A DNA stretch of 8,298 nucleotides from Spirochaetes bacterium RBG_16_67_19 (GTDB taxonomy: Bacteria > Spirochaetota > Spirochaetia > SZUA-6 > DRHE01), in assembly GCA_001829505.1 (NCBI GenBank), contig MIBK01000187.1, positions 32,180 through 40,477 of the forward strand, in the 5' to 3' direction. How positions within the stretch are numbered: position 1 is the first letter of the stretch; each line of letters starts with the position of its first letter. This document shows, piece by piece, positions 1 through 6,197 of this stretch. The translations under genes were made by a program, and so were the position numbers. The notes under the pieces are model-generated. The model did not search any database. It was not told the origin of the DNA and saw nothing but the letters and a program-made list of their open reading frames with translations.

Positions 1-460
1 GCAGGCCGCCGGCCTGCAGGAAGGCCAGGACCTGTTCCGGATTCACCCGGTAGCCTTCCATGCGGTCCACCCAGGTGTAGTCCAGCTGTTTCTCGTCCTT
101 GTACTGGGCCTCCACTTCCTTGTTGAAGCCCTTGCCCGCCAGAGCCACCTCGCCACTGGAGGCTCCGCTGGTGCTCCCCGCCTGCCCGGCGGTGAGAGCG
201 ATCCTCTTGTCCTGCAGCGCGGAAATGCTGACCCAGCCCTGGATCTTGCCTCCCGACAGGGTGACCTTGGCCCAGCCGCTCTGTTCTTGAATGACCTCCA
301 GGCGATCCCCGTATTTGACCACGGCCAGGATCTTGCCCATGTAGCTGGGGGTGGCCCGGACCTGCGTTTCCTTGACATTGACGCTCATCTGCTTGGGCGC
401 CGCGAAGACGGCCGCCGCCGCCAGAAGCAGGACGGCTGCCAGAATGGATCTTGTTTTCAT
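1..460 (-). CDS. Secreted SH3-domain protein, 3' end beyond window
   Basis: The frame reads 153 codons from ATG at 460 to the left window edge without a stop, so the C-terminus is missing. The start is supported by a strong GAGGAG ribosome site (467-472) six bases upstream. Residues 1-20 form a signal peptide: Lys/Arg near the N-terminus, a Leu/Ala-rich core, and likely cleavage after VFA or VFAA. Residues about 25-83 look like a bacterial SH3 domain: VNVKETQVRATPSYMGKILA, then KYGDRLEVI, SGWAKV and GWVSISAL. A Gly/Ser/Ala linker (about 91-106) leads to a second conserved-looking block (about 107-153, GKGFNKEVEAQY, VDRME, AFLQAGGL). I cannot assign a function to that block. SH3b domains usually bind peptidoglycan or protein partners in the envelope, so a periplasmic role is likely, but no enzyme activity is visible. 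It lies 55 nt after the MATE gene and seems to have its own promoter. Confidence 0.85.
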   Translation of the reverse strand, partial: MKTRSILAAVLLLAAAAVFAAPKQMSVNVKETQVRATPSYMGKILAVVKYGDRLEVIQEQSGWAKVTLSGGKIQGWVSISALQDKRIALTAGQAGSTSGASSGEVALAGKGFNKEVEAQYKDEKQLDYTWVDRMEGYRVNPEQVLAFLQAGGL

Positions 461-478
461 GGCATGCTCCTCGGATCC

Positions 479-507
479 ATATTAGAAGAAATCCGGGGCG
501 CTGTCAC
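479..507 (-). promoter_or_regulatory. Candidate sigma-70-type promoter for the SH3-domain gene
   Basis: On the minus strand GTGACA (502-507, 5 of 6 to the -35 consensus) is separated by exactly 17 bases from TAATAT (479-484, 4 of 6 to the -10 consensus). The expected transcription start, near 472-473, puts the GAGGAG ribosome site at the very 5' end of a short leader. The motif lies in the 55-nt gap after the MATE stop codon. The match was made by eye; the very short leader is a reason for caution. Confidence 0.45.
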
Positions 508-524
508 GCCGGCAATCAGCCGGC
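508..524 (-). other. Small hairpin over the MATE stop codon
   Basis: Two GCCGGC hexamers (508-513 and 519-524) flank a 5-base loop that contains the MATE stop codon. They can form a 6-bp GC-only stem. No U tract follows, so it is not a convincing intrinsic terminator; it could slow or attenuate transcription between the MATE and SH3 genes. GCCGGC is common in GC-rich DNA, so chance is possible. Confidence 0.25.
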
Positions 525-1910
525 AGGGGCGGTGGCGGCGGCTTGCGGCACCTCCGTCGCCTGCTCCCCGTGCTGCCGGTCCAGCCGGCGCAGCTCCCGC
601 GCCAGCCAGATCCCGGTGAGCAGCGCCGAACCCAGGTCGGCCAACGGCACGGCGTAATATATGCCCCGCAGGCCGAAGAAGCGCGGCAGGATCAGGATGG
701 CCGGGATCAGCAGCAGCACCTGGCGGGAGAGCATCAGCAGCATGGCCTGGCGGGGCTTGCCCACCGCCTGGAAGTAGCTGGCAGCCACGATCTGGAAGCC
801 GACGATCGGCAGGGCCGCCAGGCCCAGGCGGAGGGCCGTCACGCCTATGGCCAGCAGCTCCGCGCTGTCCCGGCTGAACAGGCGGATCAGGGAGGCGGGG
901 AAAAGCTCGACCACCGCGAATCCGCCCAGCACCACGGCCGTTGCCGCGGCGATGGCCAGGCGCAGGGTCTGCTTCACCCGGTCGAAGCGGCGGGCCCCGT
1001 AGTTGTAGCCGATCAGGGGCTGGGCGCCCTGGTTGATGCCGAAGATCGGCATCAGGATCAGCATGTTCAGGCTGAAGAAGATGCCCATGGCCGCGATGGC
1101 CAGATCGCCGCCGTAATGCTGCAGCTGCCGCGTGAGCAGGGCGTTCAACACGCTGGCGGCCAGCTGCATGGCGAAGGGGGCGAAGCCGATGGCCACGATG
1201 CCCATCATGATTCTCCAGCGGATCCTCAGGTTGGCCAGGCGGATCTTCAGCAGGCTTCGGCCGCCGAGGAAGTGGCCCAGCACCCAGGCGGCGGAAACGG
1301 CCTGAGAGATCACCGTGGCGATGGCCGCCCCCCGCACTCCCATCCTGAAGACGAAGATGAACAATGGGTCCAGCAGGGTGTTCAGCGCCGCGCCGATCAC
1401 CATGGTGAGCATGGCCATGCGCGGGCTGCCCTCGGCCCGGATGAAGCCGTTCATGCCGAAGCCCACGCCCATGAACACCGAGCCGGCCAGGATGATGCTG
1501 AGGTATTCGTGGCCCTGGGCCAGGATGGCGGGGCTCGCGCCGAACAGGCCCAGCAGGGGCCGCAGCCAGATCAACCCGGCGGCCATGAGGGCCAGGGAGA
1601 CCAGCACCAGCAGGCTGAAGGCGTTGCCGAGAATCCGCTCGGCTTCCTCCTTCTTCTTCTCCCCCAGGCGGATGGAGACCAGGGCGGTGGCGCCCATGCC
1701 GATCAGCATGCCGAAGGCCATCTGCACGATCATGATGGGGAAGCCCACCGTGACCCCGGCGATGCCCAGCGGACCGACCCCCAGGCCGATGAAGATGCGG
1801 TCCACCACGTTGTACAGGGCGTTGACCAGCATGCCCACGATGGCCGGGACCGAGAACTTCAAAAGAAGGCGAGGGATCGAGCCCTCGCCCATGATCTGCG
1901 AACGGTCCAT
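516..1910 (-). CDS. MATE family efflux transporter
   Basis: 464-residue multi-spanning inner-membrane protein of the usual MATE length (about 450 residues, 12 helices), predicted to export cationic compounds or drugs in exchange for Na+ or H+. The N-terminal half shows family hallmarks: LLLKFSVPAIVGMLVNALYN at about 15-34, VDRIFIG, GFPIMIVQMAFGMLIGMGAT at about 56-75, and the loop GMNGFIRAEGSPRMAM followed by NTLLDPLFIF (about 152-186). The second half repeats the pattern with PIFGINQGAQPLIGYNYGA (about 288-306) and SYFQAVGKPRQA (about 378-389). The C-terminal tail (about 440-464) is a hydrophilic, Ala/Thr-rich extension. The start at 1910 follows the DUF4097 stop by 19 nt and has no good Shine-Dalgarno sequence, so translation probably relies on coupling to the upstream gene; the next Met (codon 7) has none either. 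The substrate cannot be told from sequence. It is probably the third gene of the 2TM-DUF4097-MATE unit. Confidence 0.93.
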   Translation of the reverse strand: MDRSQIMGEGSIPRLLLKFSVPAIVGMLVNALYNVVDRIFIGLGVGPLGIAGVTVGFPIMIVQMAFGMLIGMGATALVSIRLGEKKKEEAERILGNAFSLLVLVSLALMAAGLIWLRPLLGLFGASPAILAQGHEYLSIILAGSVFMGVGFGMNGFIRAEGSPRMAMLTMVIGAALNTLLDPLFIFVFRMGVRGAAIATVISQAVSAAWVLGHFLGGRSLLKIRLANLRIRWRIMMGIVAIGFAPFAMQLAASVLNALLTRQLQHYGGDLAIAAMGIFFSLNMLILMPIFGINQGAQPLIGYNYGARRFDRVKQTLRLAIAAATAVVLGGFAVVELFPASLIRLFSRDSAELLAIGVTALRLGLAALPIVGFQIVAASYFQAVGKPRQAMLLMLSRQVLLLIPAILILPRFFGLRGIYYAVPLADLGSALLTGIWLARELRRLDRQHGEQATEVPQAAATAPAG

Positions 1911-1929
1911 GTGTTTCGAATATACCGCT

Positions 1930-2832
1930 TTATTCCAGGGGCGAGAGGCTGATGGAGCCGCTCACCGTCTTGGCGGTCAACGGCGCCGCGCCGGTGCCGA
2001 TGCGCCCTTCCAGGCGGTTGCGCTTCTTCTCCGTGATCTGCAGCGGGAAGCCGCAGGAGATGGAGCCGCTGACCGACCGCAGGCGCAGCTCGGCGTCCAG
2101 GCCGGCGAAGGCGGACAGGTTCACGGAGCCGGAAACGGTCTCCACGTCCACCGAGCCGCCGCGCCCCAGGGCGCGGATCTTGCCGTTGATGGTGCCCGAG
2201 ACCGACTTGGCCTGGAGCCTGTCCCCGGCGAAGGAGAACTCCAGCCCGCCGCTGGTGCTCTTGATGCGCAGGTCCCCCGAGCGGTCCGTGAAGATGGAGC
2301 CGGAGACGGTCTCCAGCTCCTGCGCGACGTCGGAGGCCAGGTTCCGCACCTCCACGCGGCCCGAGACGCTGCGCACGCTGATTTCGCTCAGGGTGGAGGG
2401 GACCTTGAGGTCGAAGGAAACCGGGCCGAAGCGGAAGGCCTTTGGCGTGTACACCGGATGGACCTTCAGGGTGTCCCCCTCGGCCTGGATCTCGATGCGG
2501 AAGTCCTCCAGGGCTTCCTGGCCCCGGGCCTGCTTCACGTAATGCACCTCTATGGTGTCCCGGTCCCAGCCTTCCACGTGCACCGGGCCGGAGACGTTGT
2601 TTACCGAGAGCTTCTGGACGCGCTGGCTCACCTCCTCGGTGTGCTCCTCGCTGGCCCAGGCCCCGCTCCCGCCCCAGCCGCTGCCGCTGCCCCAGGTTTG
2701 GAACCAGGGACCCCGCAGGCGATGGAACGGCCGCGCCCCGAGCAGGTAGACCAGGGCGGCGACGACCAGGGCCATCGCCGCCACGCCCAGCACCACGCCC
2801 AGGATCTCGGCCAGGCTGCGCTTACTCTTCAT
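1930..2832 (-). CDS. DUF4097-type membrane-anchored protein with VSG repeats
   Basis: 300 residues. Residues 1-6 are basic and about 8-32 form one hydrophobic helix (a membrane anchor or uncleaved signal), followed by a Gly/Ser/Trp-rich linker (about 46-60) and a long extracytoplasmic region. That region carries a ladder of (S/T)VSG or TSGG motifs near residues 80, 155, 175, 193, 210, 232, 253 and 289, mostly 17-22 residues apart, as in DUF4097 (LiaG-like 'putative adhesin') proteins that fold as stacked beta strands. The biochemical role of this family is poorly defined; members often sit beside envelope-stress systems or small membrane proteins. The ATG at 2832 overlaps the end of the 2TM gene by 11 nt, with AAAGGA placed six bases upstream, so the two are translationally coupled. 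No enzymatic motif is seen. Family assignment is good; function is unknown. Confidence 0.85.
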   Translation of the reverse strand: MKSKRSLAEILGVVLGVAAMALVVAALVYLLGARPFHRLRGPWFQTWGSGSGWGGSGAWASEEHTEEVSQRVQKLSVNNVSGPVHVEGWDRDTIEVHYVKQARGQEALEDFRIEIQAEGDTLKVHPVYTPKAFRFGPVSFDLKVPSTLSEISVRSVSGRVEVRNLASDVAQELETVSGSIFTDRSGDLRIKSTSGGLEFSFAGDRLQAKSVSGTINGKIRALGRGGSVDVETVSGSVNLSAFAGLDAELRLRSVSGSISCGFPLQITEKKRNRLEGRIGTGAAPLTAKTVSGSISLSPLE

Positions 2833-3100
2833 CGCCCATCCTTTCCATTTCCTTCTGGATCAGGCGCTTCTCCAGCGAGCCGCCGGAATACAGGAACGCG
2901 CTCAGGAAGTTGGCCACCACCCCGATGCCCCAGCCCAGCGCCGGCCACAGCCACCACTGGTAGCTGCCCGGGGTGCTGATATTGTTGATGATCGCCAGCA
3001 CGGCCATCACCAGCAGGTAGATGATCACGTGCCGCAGGAAATCCATCTTGCGGTGGGCGATTTTCTTGGCCCTTTCCAGCTTTTCGTCTCTCACTGCCAT
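2822..3100 (-). CDS. Small 2TM-domain membrane protein
   Basis: 92 residues. A basic/amphipathic N-terminus (about 1-20, KLERAKKIAHRKMDF) precedes two membrane helices (about 22-40 and 48-70) and a charged C-terminal tail (about 75-92). The pattern HVIIYLLVMAVLAIINNIST, then WWLWPALGWGIGV, matches the 2TM domain (PF13239 type), a family of small bacterial membrane proteins without an established biochemical role; some sit at the N-terminus of sensor or regulatory proteins. I chose ATG at 3100 because an AGGAG-containing ribosome site (3108-3115) sits seven bases upstream; an in-frame TTG at 3118 would bury that site. The gene opens the unit that continues with DUF4097 and MATE, overlapping the former by 11 nt. 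A role as partner or membrane platform for the DUF4097 protein is inference. Confidence 0.85.
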   Translation of the reverse strand: MAVRDEKLERAKKIAHRKMDFLRHVIIYLLVMAVLAIINNISTPGSYQWWLWPALGWGIGVVANFLSAFLYSGGSLEKRLIQKEMERMGDEE

Positions 3101-3126
3101 GATTGAACTCCTCTCCAAGTCCCTCG

Positions 3127-3155
3127 ATTATGCCCATTGAACAACCAGGGGGGGG
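3127..3155 (-). promoter_or_regulatory. Weak candidate promoter of the 2TM-DUF4097-MATE unit
   Basis: The preceding unit ends in a terminator, so this unit needs its own promoter between about 3101 and 3178. The best -10 on the minus strand is CATAAT (3127-3132, 5 of 6). The -35 position at a 17-base spacing is occupied by a run of eight C residues (plus-strand G8 at 3148-3155), with no TTGACA-like hexamer. Transcription would start near 3120, about 20 nt before the ATG. Assigned mainly from position; the -35 is missing. Confidence 0.3.
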
Positions 3156-3178
3156 AAAATTGCTACCCCGGCGGGCGC

Positions 3179-3212
3179 AAAAAATGAAGAGCCCCGGTTC
3201 GCACCGGGGCTC
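3179..3212 (-). terminator. Rho-independent terminator of the protease gene
   Basis: On the minus strand GAGCCCCGGT (3212-3203) and ACCGGGGCTC (3198-3189) form a perfect 10-bp stem with a GCGA tetraloop. It is followed by TTCATTTTTT, giving a U-rich tail. It begins 21 nt after the protease stop codon. The plus strand has no matching U tract, so it works in the direction of the genes. It separates the regulator-kinase-protease block from the 2TM unit. Confidence 0.92.
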
Positions 3213-3233
3213 AAGGGTCGTACGCGGAAGGCT

Positions 3234-4742
3234 TCAGCGCACCAAGCCGATGATCAGGTTGTTGCCCTGGCGCTGGATGGCGAACAGGACTTCCCTGGAG
3301 CCGGGGTTGTTCAGCGCCTTGTAGAAGTCCCCCAGGTTGCGCACCTCCCGGCCGCCGACCTTGGTGATCAGGTCCCCCGATTTCAGGCCGGCCACGTCCG
3401 CCGGGCCGCCCTGGTCCACGGCGCCGATCACCAGGCCGGCGTCCGAGTTGCCCAGGTTCAGCTGCGCCCGCACGTCGTCGGTGATCTTGAGCACCGAGAA
3501 GCCGGGCCAGACCTTGGAGCTCTGGGCGGCCAGCTGCTTCTCGTCGGCGCGGGCGGCCACCTGCAGGGAGAGGCGCTGGGTGGACCCGGCGCGCACCAGC
3601 TCCAGCTCCACCCGGCGTCCGGGGGTCAGGTTGCCGATGGTCAGCAGCAGGTCCGAGGAGTCCTTGAGGGCCACCCCGTCCACCCGGGTGATCAGGTCGC
3701 CGGGCTGCAGGCCGGCCTTCTCGGCGGGGGAGCCCTTGAACACGCCGTACACGAAGGCGCCGCGCGCCTCCCCCAGCCTCAGGTCCTCGGCCGCCTGCGG
3801 CTGCAGGCCGCCCATGTTGATCCCGATCCAGCCGTATTCGCTCCTGCCCTTGGTGATGAAGTCGTCGATGGCCCGTTTGGCGTTGTTGATCGGGATGGCG
3901 AAGCCCAGGCCGATGTTGCCCCCGGAGGTGGAGGCGATCCAGGAGTTGATGCCGACCACCTGGCCGTAGATGTTCACCAGCGCGCCCCCGGAGTTGCCCT
4001 GGTTGATGGCGGCGTCGGTCTGGATGTAGTCGGTGAAACCGGCCGCGCCCTGCACCGAGCGCCGGCCGATGGCGCTGACGATGCCCGCGGTCACCGTGGA
4101 CTCGAAGCCCAACGGGCTGCCCACCGCCAGGACCCAGTCCCCGACCATCAGGCTGCCGGAGTCGCCTATCTCGGCCACCGGGATGTTCTCCCGGGTTTCG
4201 AACATCACCAGGGCCAGGTCCTTGTTCTCGTCCCTGCCCACCAGCTTGGCCTTGTAGGAGCGGCCGTCCTGCAGCTTGATGTTGATCTGCTCGGCCTCGC
4301 CGGCTACATGGTCATTGGTCAGCACGTAGAGCTTTTCCCCGTTGCGGCGCACGACCACCCCGGAGCCCAGCCCCTGCTGGCGGAACTCGCGGGGCTGGCC
4401 CTGCCTCTGTCTCTGCGGGCCGAAGAAGAACTCGAAGGGATTGGGGAAATCGGCCCCCGAGTTCTTGACCACGTCCACCACGTCCACCTGCACCACCGAG
4501 GGCAGGACTTTCGCCGCGACCGCCCGGAAGGCGTTCTGCAGGCTCTGCAGGGTCTGGATGCCGTCCTGGTTGGTGTTGAAGTCCACCGCGCGGGCCGTGA
4601 AGCTTTCGGCCGGGATGAGGGTCGAGCCCCCGGCCCCGGCGCCGAACCGCAGGGCGCCCACGGCCAGCCCCGCCGCCAGCGCCAGCGCGGCGGTCACCGA
4701 CGGAGCGAACCAGCGGGAAGAAGCCACCTTTCTAAGACTCAT
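3234..4742 (-). CDS. degQ: Do/DegQ (HtrA) family periplasmic serine endoprotease
   Basis: 502 residues, slightly longer than E. coli DegP/DegQ. Residues about 12-33 are hydrophobic (signal peptide or N-terminal anchor), placing the protein in the periplasm. The trypsin-like domain spans about 70-300 and has an intact catalytic triad: His145 in TNDHVAG, Asp175 in NKDLALV, and Ser251 in GNSGGAL. Two PDZ domains follow (about 303-395, with GSPAEKAGLQPGDLI; about 412-500, with GGPADVAGLKSGDLI), the arrangement of DegP/DegQ rather than single-PDZ DegS. These proteins degrade or refold misfolded envelope proteins. A phenylalanine-rich loop (NPFEFFFGP, 101-109) and a Gln/Arg-rich stretch precede the active site region, in the position of the LA loop. 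The ATG at 4742 has GGAGGA (4749-4754) six bases upstream. The gene lies 54 nt after the histidine kinase, with a candidate regulator box upstream and an intrinsic terminator downstream. Confidence 0.96.
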   Translation of the reverse strand: MSLRKVASSRWFAPSVTAALALAAGLAVGALRFGAGAGGSTLIPAESFTARAVDFNTNQDGIQTLQSLQNAFRAVAAKVLPSVVQVDVVDVVKNSGADFPNPFEFFFGPQRQRQGQPREFRQQGLGSGVVVRRNGEKLYVLTNDHVAGEAEQINIKLQDGRSYKAKLVGRDENKDLALVMFETRENIPVAEIGDSGSLMVGDWVLAVGSPLGFESTVTAGIVSAIGRRSVQGAAGFTDYIQTDAAINQGNSGGALVNIYGQVVGINSWIASTSGGNIGLGFAIPINNAKRAIDDFITKGRSEYGWIGINMGGLQPQAAEDLRLGEARGAFVYGVFKGSPAEKAGLQPGDLITRVDGVALKDSSDLLLTIGNLTPGRRVELELVRAGSTQRLSLQVAARADEKQLAAQSSKVWPGFSVLKITDDVRAQLNLGNSDAGLVIGAVDQGGPADVAGLKSGDLITKVGGREVRNLGDFYKALNNPGSREVLFAIQRQGNNLIIGLVR

Positions 4743-4762
4743 GATTGATCCTCCATGCGGTA

Positions 4763-4768
4763 ATCATA
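4763..4768 (-). promoter_or_regulatory. Candidate -10 element for the protease gene
   Basis: On the minus strand TATGAT (5 of 6 to TATAAT) would start transcription near 4756, just before the GGAGGA ribosome site. Seventeen bases upstream the -35 position reads AGGCCT, unlike the consensus, as expected of an activator-dependent promoter. The palindrome at 4802-4815 would then be centred near -52. A 6-bp inverted repeat, CGGTAA/TTACCG (4758-4763 and 4780-4785), overlaps the -10. Prediction by eye. Confidence 0.35.
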
Positions 4769-4796
4769 GTACTCCCTGCTTACCGAGGCCTTTCCT

Positions 4797-6197
4797 TCAA
4801 ATTACACGTTTGTAAGGGTGGCGGGCCACCGGCGGCAGGCGCACGGTGAACTCCGCGCCGGCTTCCGGAAGGCTGCGGGCGGTCACGGCGCCCCCGTGCG
4901 CCCGCACGATCGCCTGCACCAGGCTCAGGCCCAGGCCCAGGCCCGGCGTGGAGCGGCTGCGGTCCCCGCGGAACAAGCGCTCCCAGATGTGGGGCAGCTC
5001 CTCGGCGGGGATGCCGGGGCCCGTGTCCCGCAGCACGATTCTCACCCCGTCCTCTCCGCCCGAGGCTTCGATGCCGACCCGCCCGCCGGCGGGCGTGTAC
5101 TTCAGCGCGTTGTCCAACAGGTTGGCGATGACCTGCCGCAGGCGGTTCAGATCGGCGTCCACCTCCAGCTCCCGCGGCACGCGGGCTTCCAGGGTGATGC
5201 CCCGCTCGGCGGCCACGTAGCCGTACAGCTCTGTTATATCTTCGATCAGGGCGGCCAGGGGCACGCGGGTCGGGGCCAGGTGCATGGCCCCGGTCTCCGC
5301 CTCGGAGATGTCCATCAGGGTGTTCAGCATGGTCAGGATGATCTGGGTCTCCTCCAGGCAGCATTCCAACGCCTGCCGCTGAGCCTCCGGCGGGCCGGCC
5401 AGCGCCGTCTCGGCTTCGGCCTTCAGGCGGGCCAGGGGCGTGCGCAGGTCGTGGGCCACGTTGTCCAGGGCGTCGCGCATGCCGTTGACCAGGGTCTCGA
5501 TCTTGGCCAGCATGCCGTTGTACAGCGATACCAGGTCGTCCAGTTCCCCGCCCCCGCCGCGTTCGGGCACCCTGGCGTCCAGCCGGCCCGTGCGGATGAT
5601 GGACTGGAAGGCCCGGTTCAGGTGCTGCACGGGGCGCAGGGCGCGCGAGGAGGCCAGGGCCCCGCCCAGGAAGCTCAAGACCAGCAGTGGGGCGGCGATC
5701 AGGATGAAGACCTGGCGAAAGCGCACGAGCAGCTCCTGCCAGTCGACGCTGTGGTAGCCGACCTGCAGCCAGTTGCCGTCGTCCAGGCGCAGGCCGGCCA
5801 GCTCCAGGGCGCCCTTGCCGTCGGCCAGCTGCAGGCGCAGGAAGGCCTGGGGTCTGGCCGGGTCCCCCGCCTCCAGATCGCGGAAGTGGAAGTGCCGCCA
5901 CTGCGGGGGAACGTACAGGAACATCGTGGAATTGTCGGAGGCCACCACCCGCAGCAGGAACGGCCGGCGGGATTCCTGGTTGCGCTCCGCCACGACCTCG
6001 GCCTTCAGGGCGGCGATGCCCCCGGTCTGGTACATGGCCCAGAACTCCAGCAGGCGGGACTGCACCATCTGGATGTGCTCGCGGCGCACCGAGCTGTACA
6101 GCAGCAGGTAGGTGCCGGCGAACAGCAGCAGCGTGCCGGCCAGGAAGATGCCGCTGAATACCGCGGCCAGGCGGAGGTTAAGGGACTTTGAGAACAT
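4797..6197 (-). CDS. HAMP-domain sensor histidine kinase
   Basis: 466 residues, inner membrane, partner of the adjacent response regulator. Order: TM1 (about 9-33), extracytoplasmic sensor region (about 34-160), TM2 (about 161-183), HAMP (about 184-236), then the dimerisation/phosphoacceptor domain with the H-box NVAHDLRTPL (His249). The ATPase domain has the N-box NLLDNALKYT (359-368), G1 DTGPGIP (391-397), F-box IWERLFRGD (404-412) and G2 GLGLGLS (419-425). All catalytic motifs are intact, so it should autophosphorylate and pass phosphate to Asp51 of the regulator. The H-box wording resembles CusS/CopS-type kinases; the sensor region has an HFH motif (102-104) but no metal site I can identify with confidence. 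The ATG at 6197 overlaps the regulator gene by 20 nt and has only a weak GGGG upstream, so coupled translation is likely. The final codons contain a candidate regulator box serving the protease gene. The stimulus is unknown. Confidence 0.95.
   Translation of the reverse strand: MFSKSLNLRLAAVFSGIFLAGTLLLFAGTYLLLYSSVRREHIQMVQSRLLEFWAMYQTGGIAALKAEVVAERNQESRRPFLLRVVASDNSTMFLYVPPQWRHFHFRDLEAGDPARPQAFLRLQLADGKGALELAGLRLDDGNWLQVGYHSVDWQELLVRFRQVFILIAAPLLVLSFLGGALASSRALRPVQHLNRAFQSIIRTGRLDARVPERGGGGELDDLVSLYNGMLAKIETLVNGMRDALDNVAHDLRTPLARLKAEAETALAGPPEAQRQALECCLEETQIILTMLNTLMDISEAETGAMHLAPTRVPLAALIEDITELYGYVAAERGITLEARVPRELEVDADLNRLRQVIANLLDNALKYTPAGGRVGIEASGGEDGVRIVLRDTGPGIPAEELPHIWERLFRGDRSRSTPGLGLGLSLVQAIVRAHGGAVTARSLPEAGAEFTVRLPPVARHPYKRVI
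4802..4815. promoter_or_regulatory. Candidate response-regulator box upstream of the protease gene
   Basis: TTACA (4802-4806), CGTT, TGTAA (4811-4815) is a perfect 5+5 palindrome with a 4-base spacer. It shares both half-site cores and the spacing with the site at 6920-6937. It lies in the last codons of the kinase gene, a few bases before its stop, 60-73 bases upstream of the protease ATG. AT-rich palindromes are rare in this GC-rich window and I saw no third copy. Binding by the local regulator is inferred. Confidence 0.5.

Noticed and set aside
543..1952. 469-residue plus-strand reading frame opposite the MATE gene
   Set aside because: Composition is dominated by Gln, Gly, Ala, His and Asp as expected from the reverse of a GC-rich gene; no motifs, and the minus strand carries a full MATE protein.
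1315..2979. 554-residue plus-strand reading frame
   Set aside because: Spans the antisense of two unrelated genes and their junction, with no recognisable domain.
3101..3118. TTG start that would lengthen the 2TM protein by six residues
   Set aside because: It lies on top of the ribosome site for the well-placed ATG at 3100.
2829..3137. 102-residue minus-strand frame over the 2TM gene
   Set aside because: Gly/Pro/His-rich out-of-frame shadow; the 2TM frame has two clear membrane helices and a good ribosome site.
4780..5901. 373-residue minus-strand frame within the kinase gene
   Set aside because: Gly/Pro/Arg-rich out-of-frame shadow of the histidine kinase.
4818..6191. 457-residue plus-strand reading frame opposite the histidine kinase
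   Set aside because: Antisense shadow with a Gln/Gly/His-rich composition; the kinase on the other strand has every catalytic motif.
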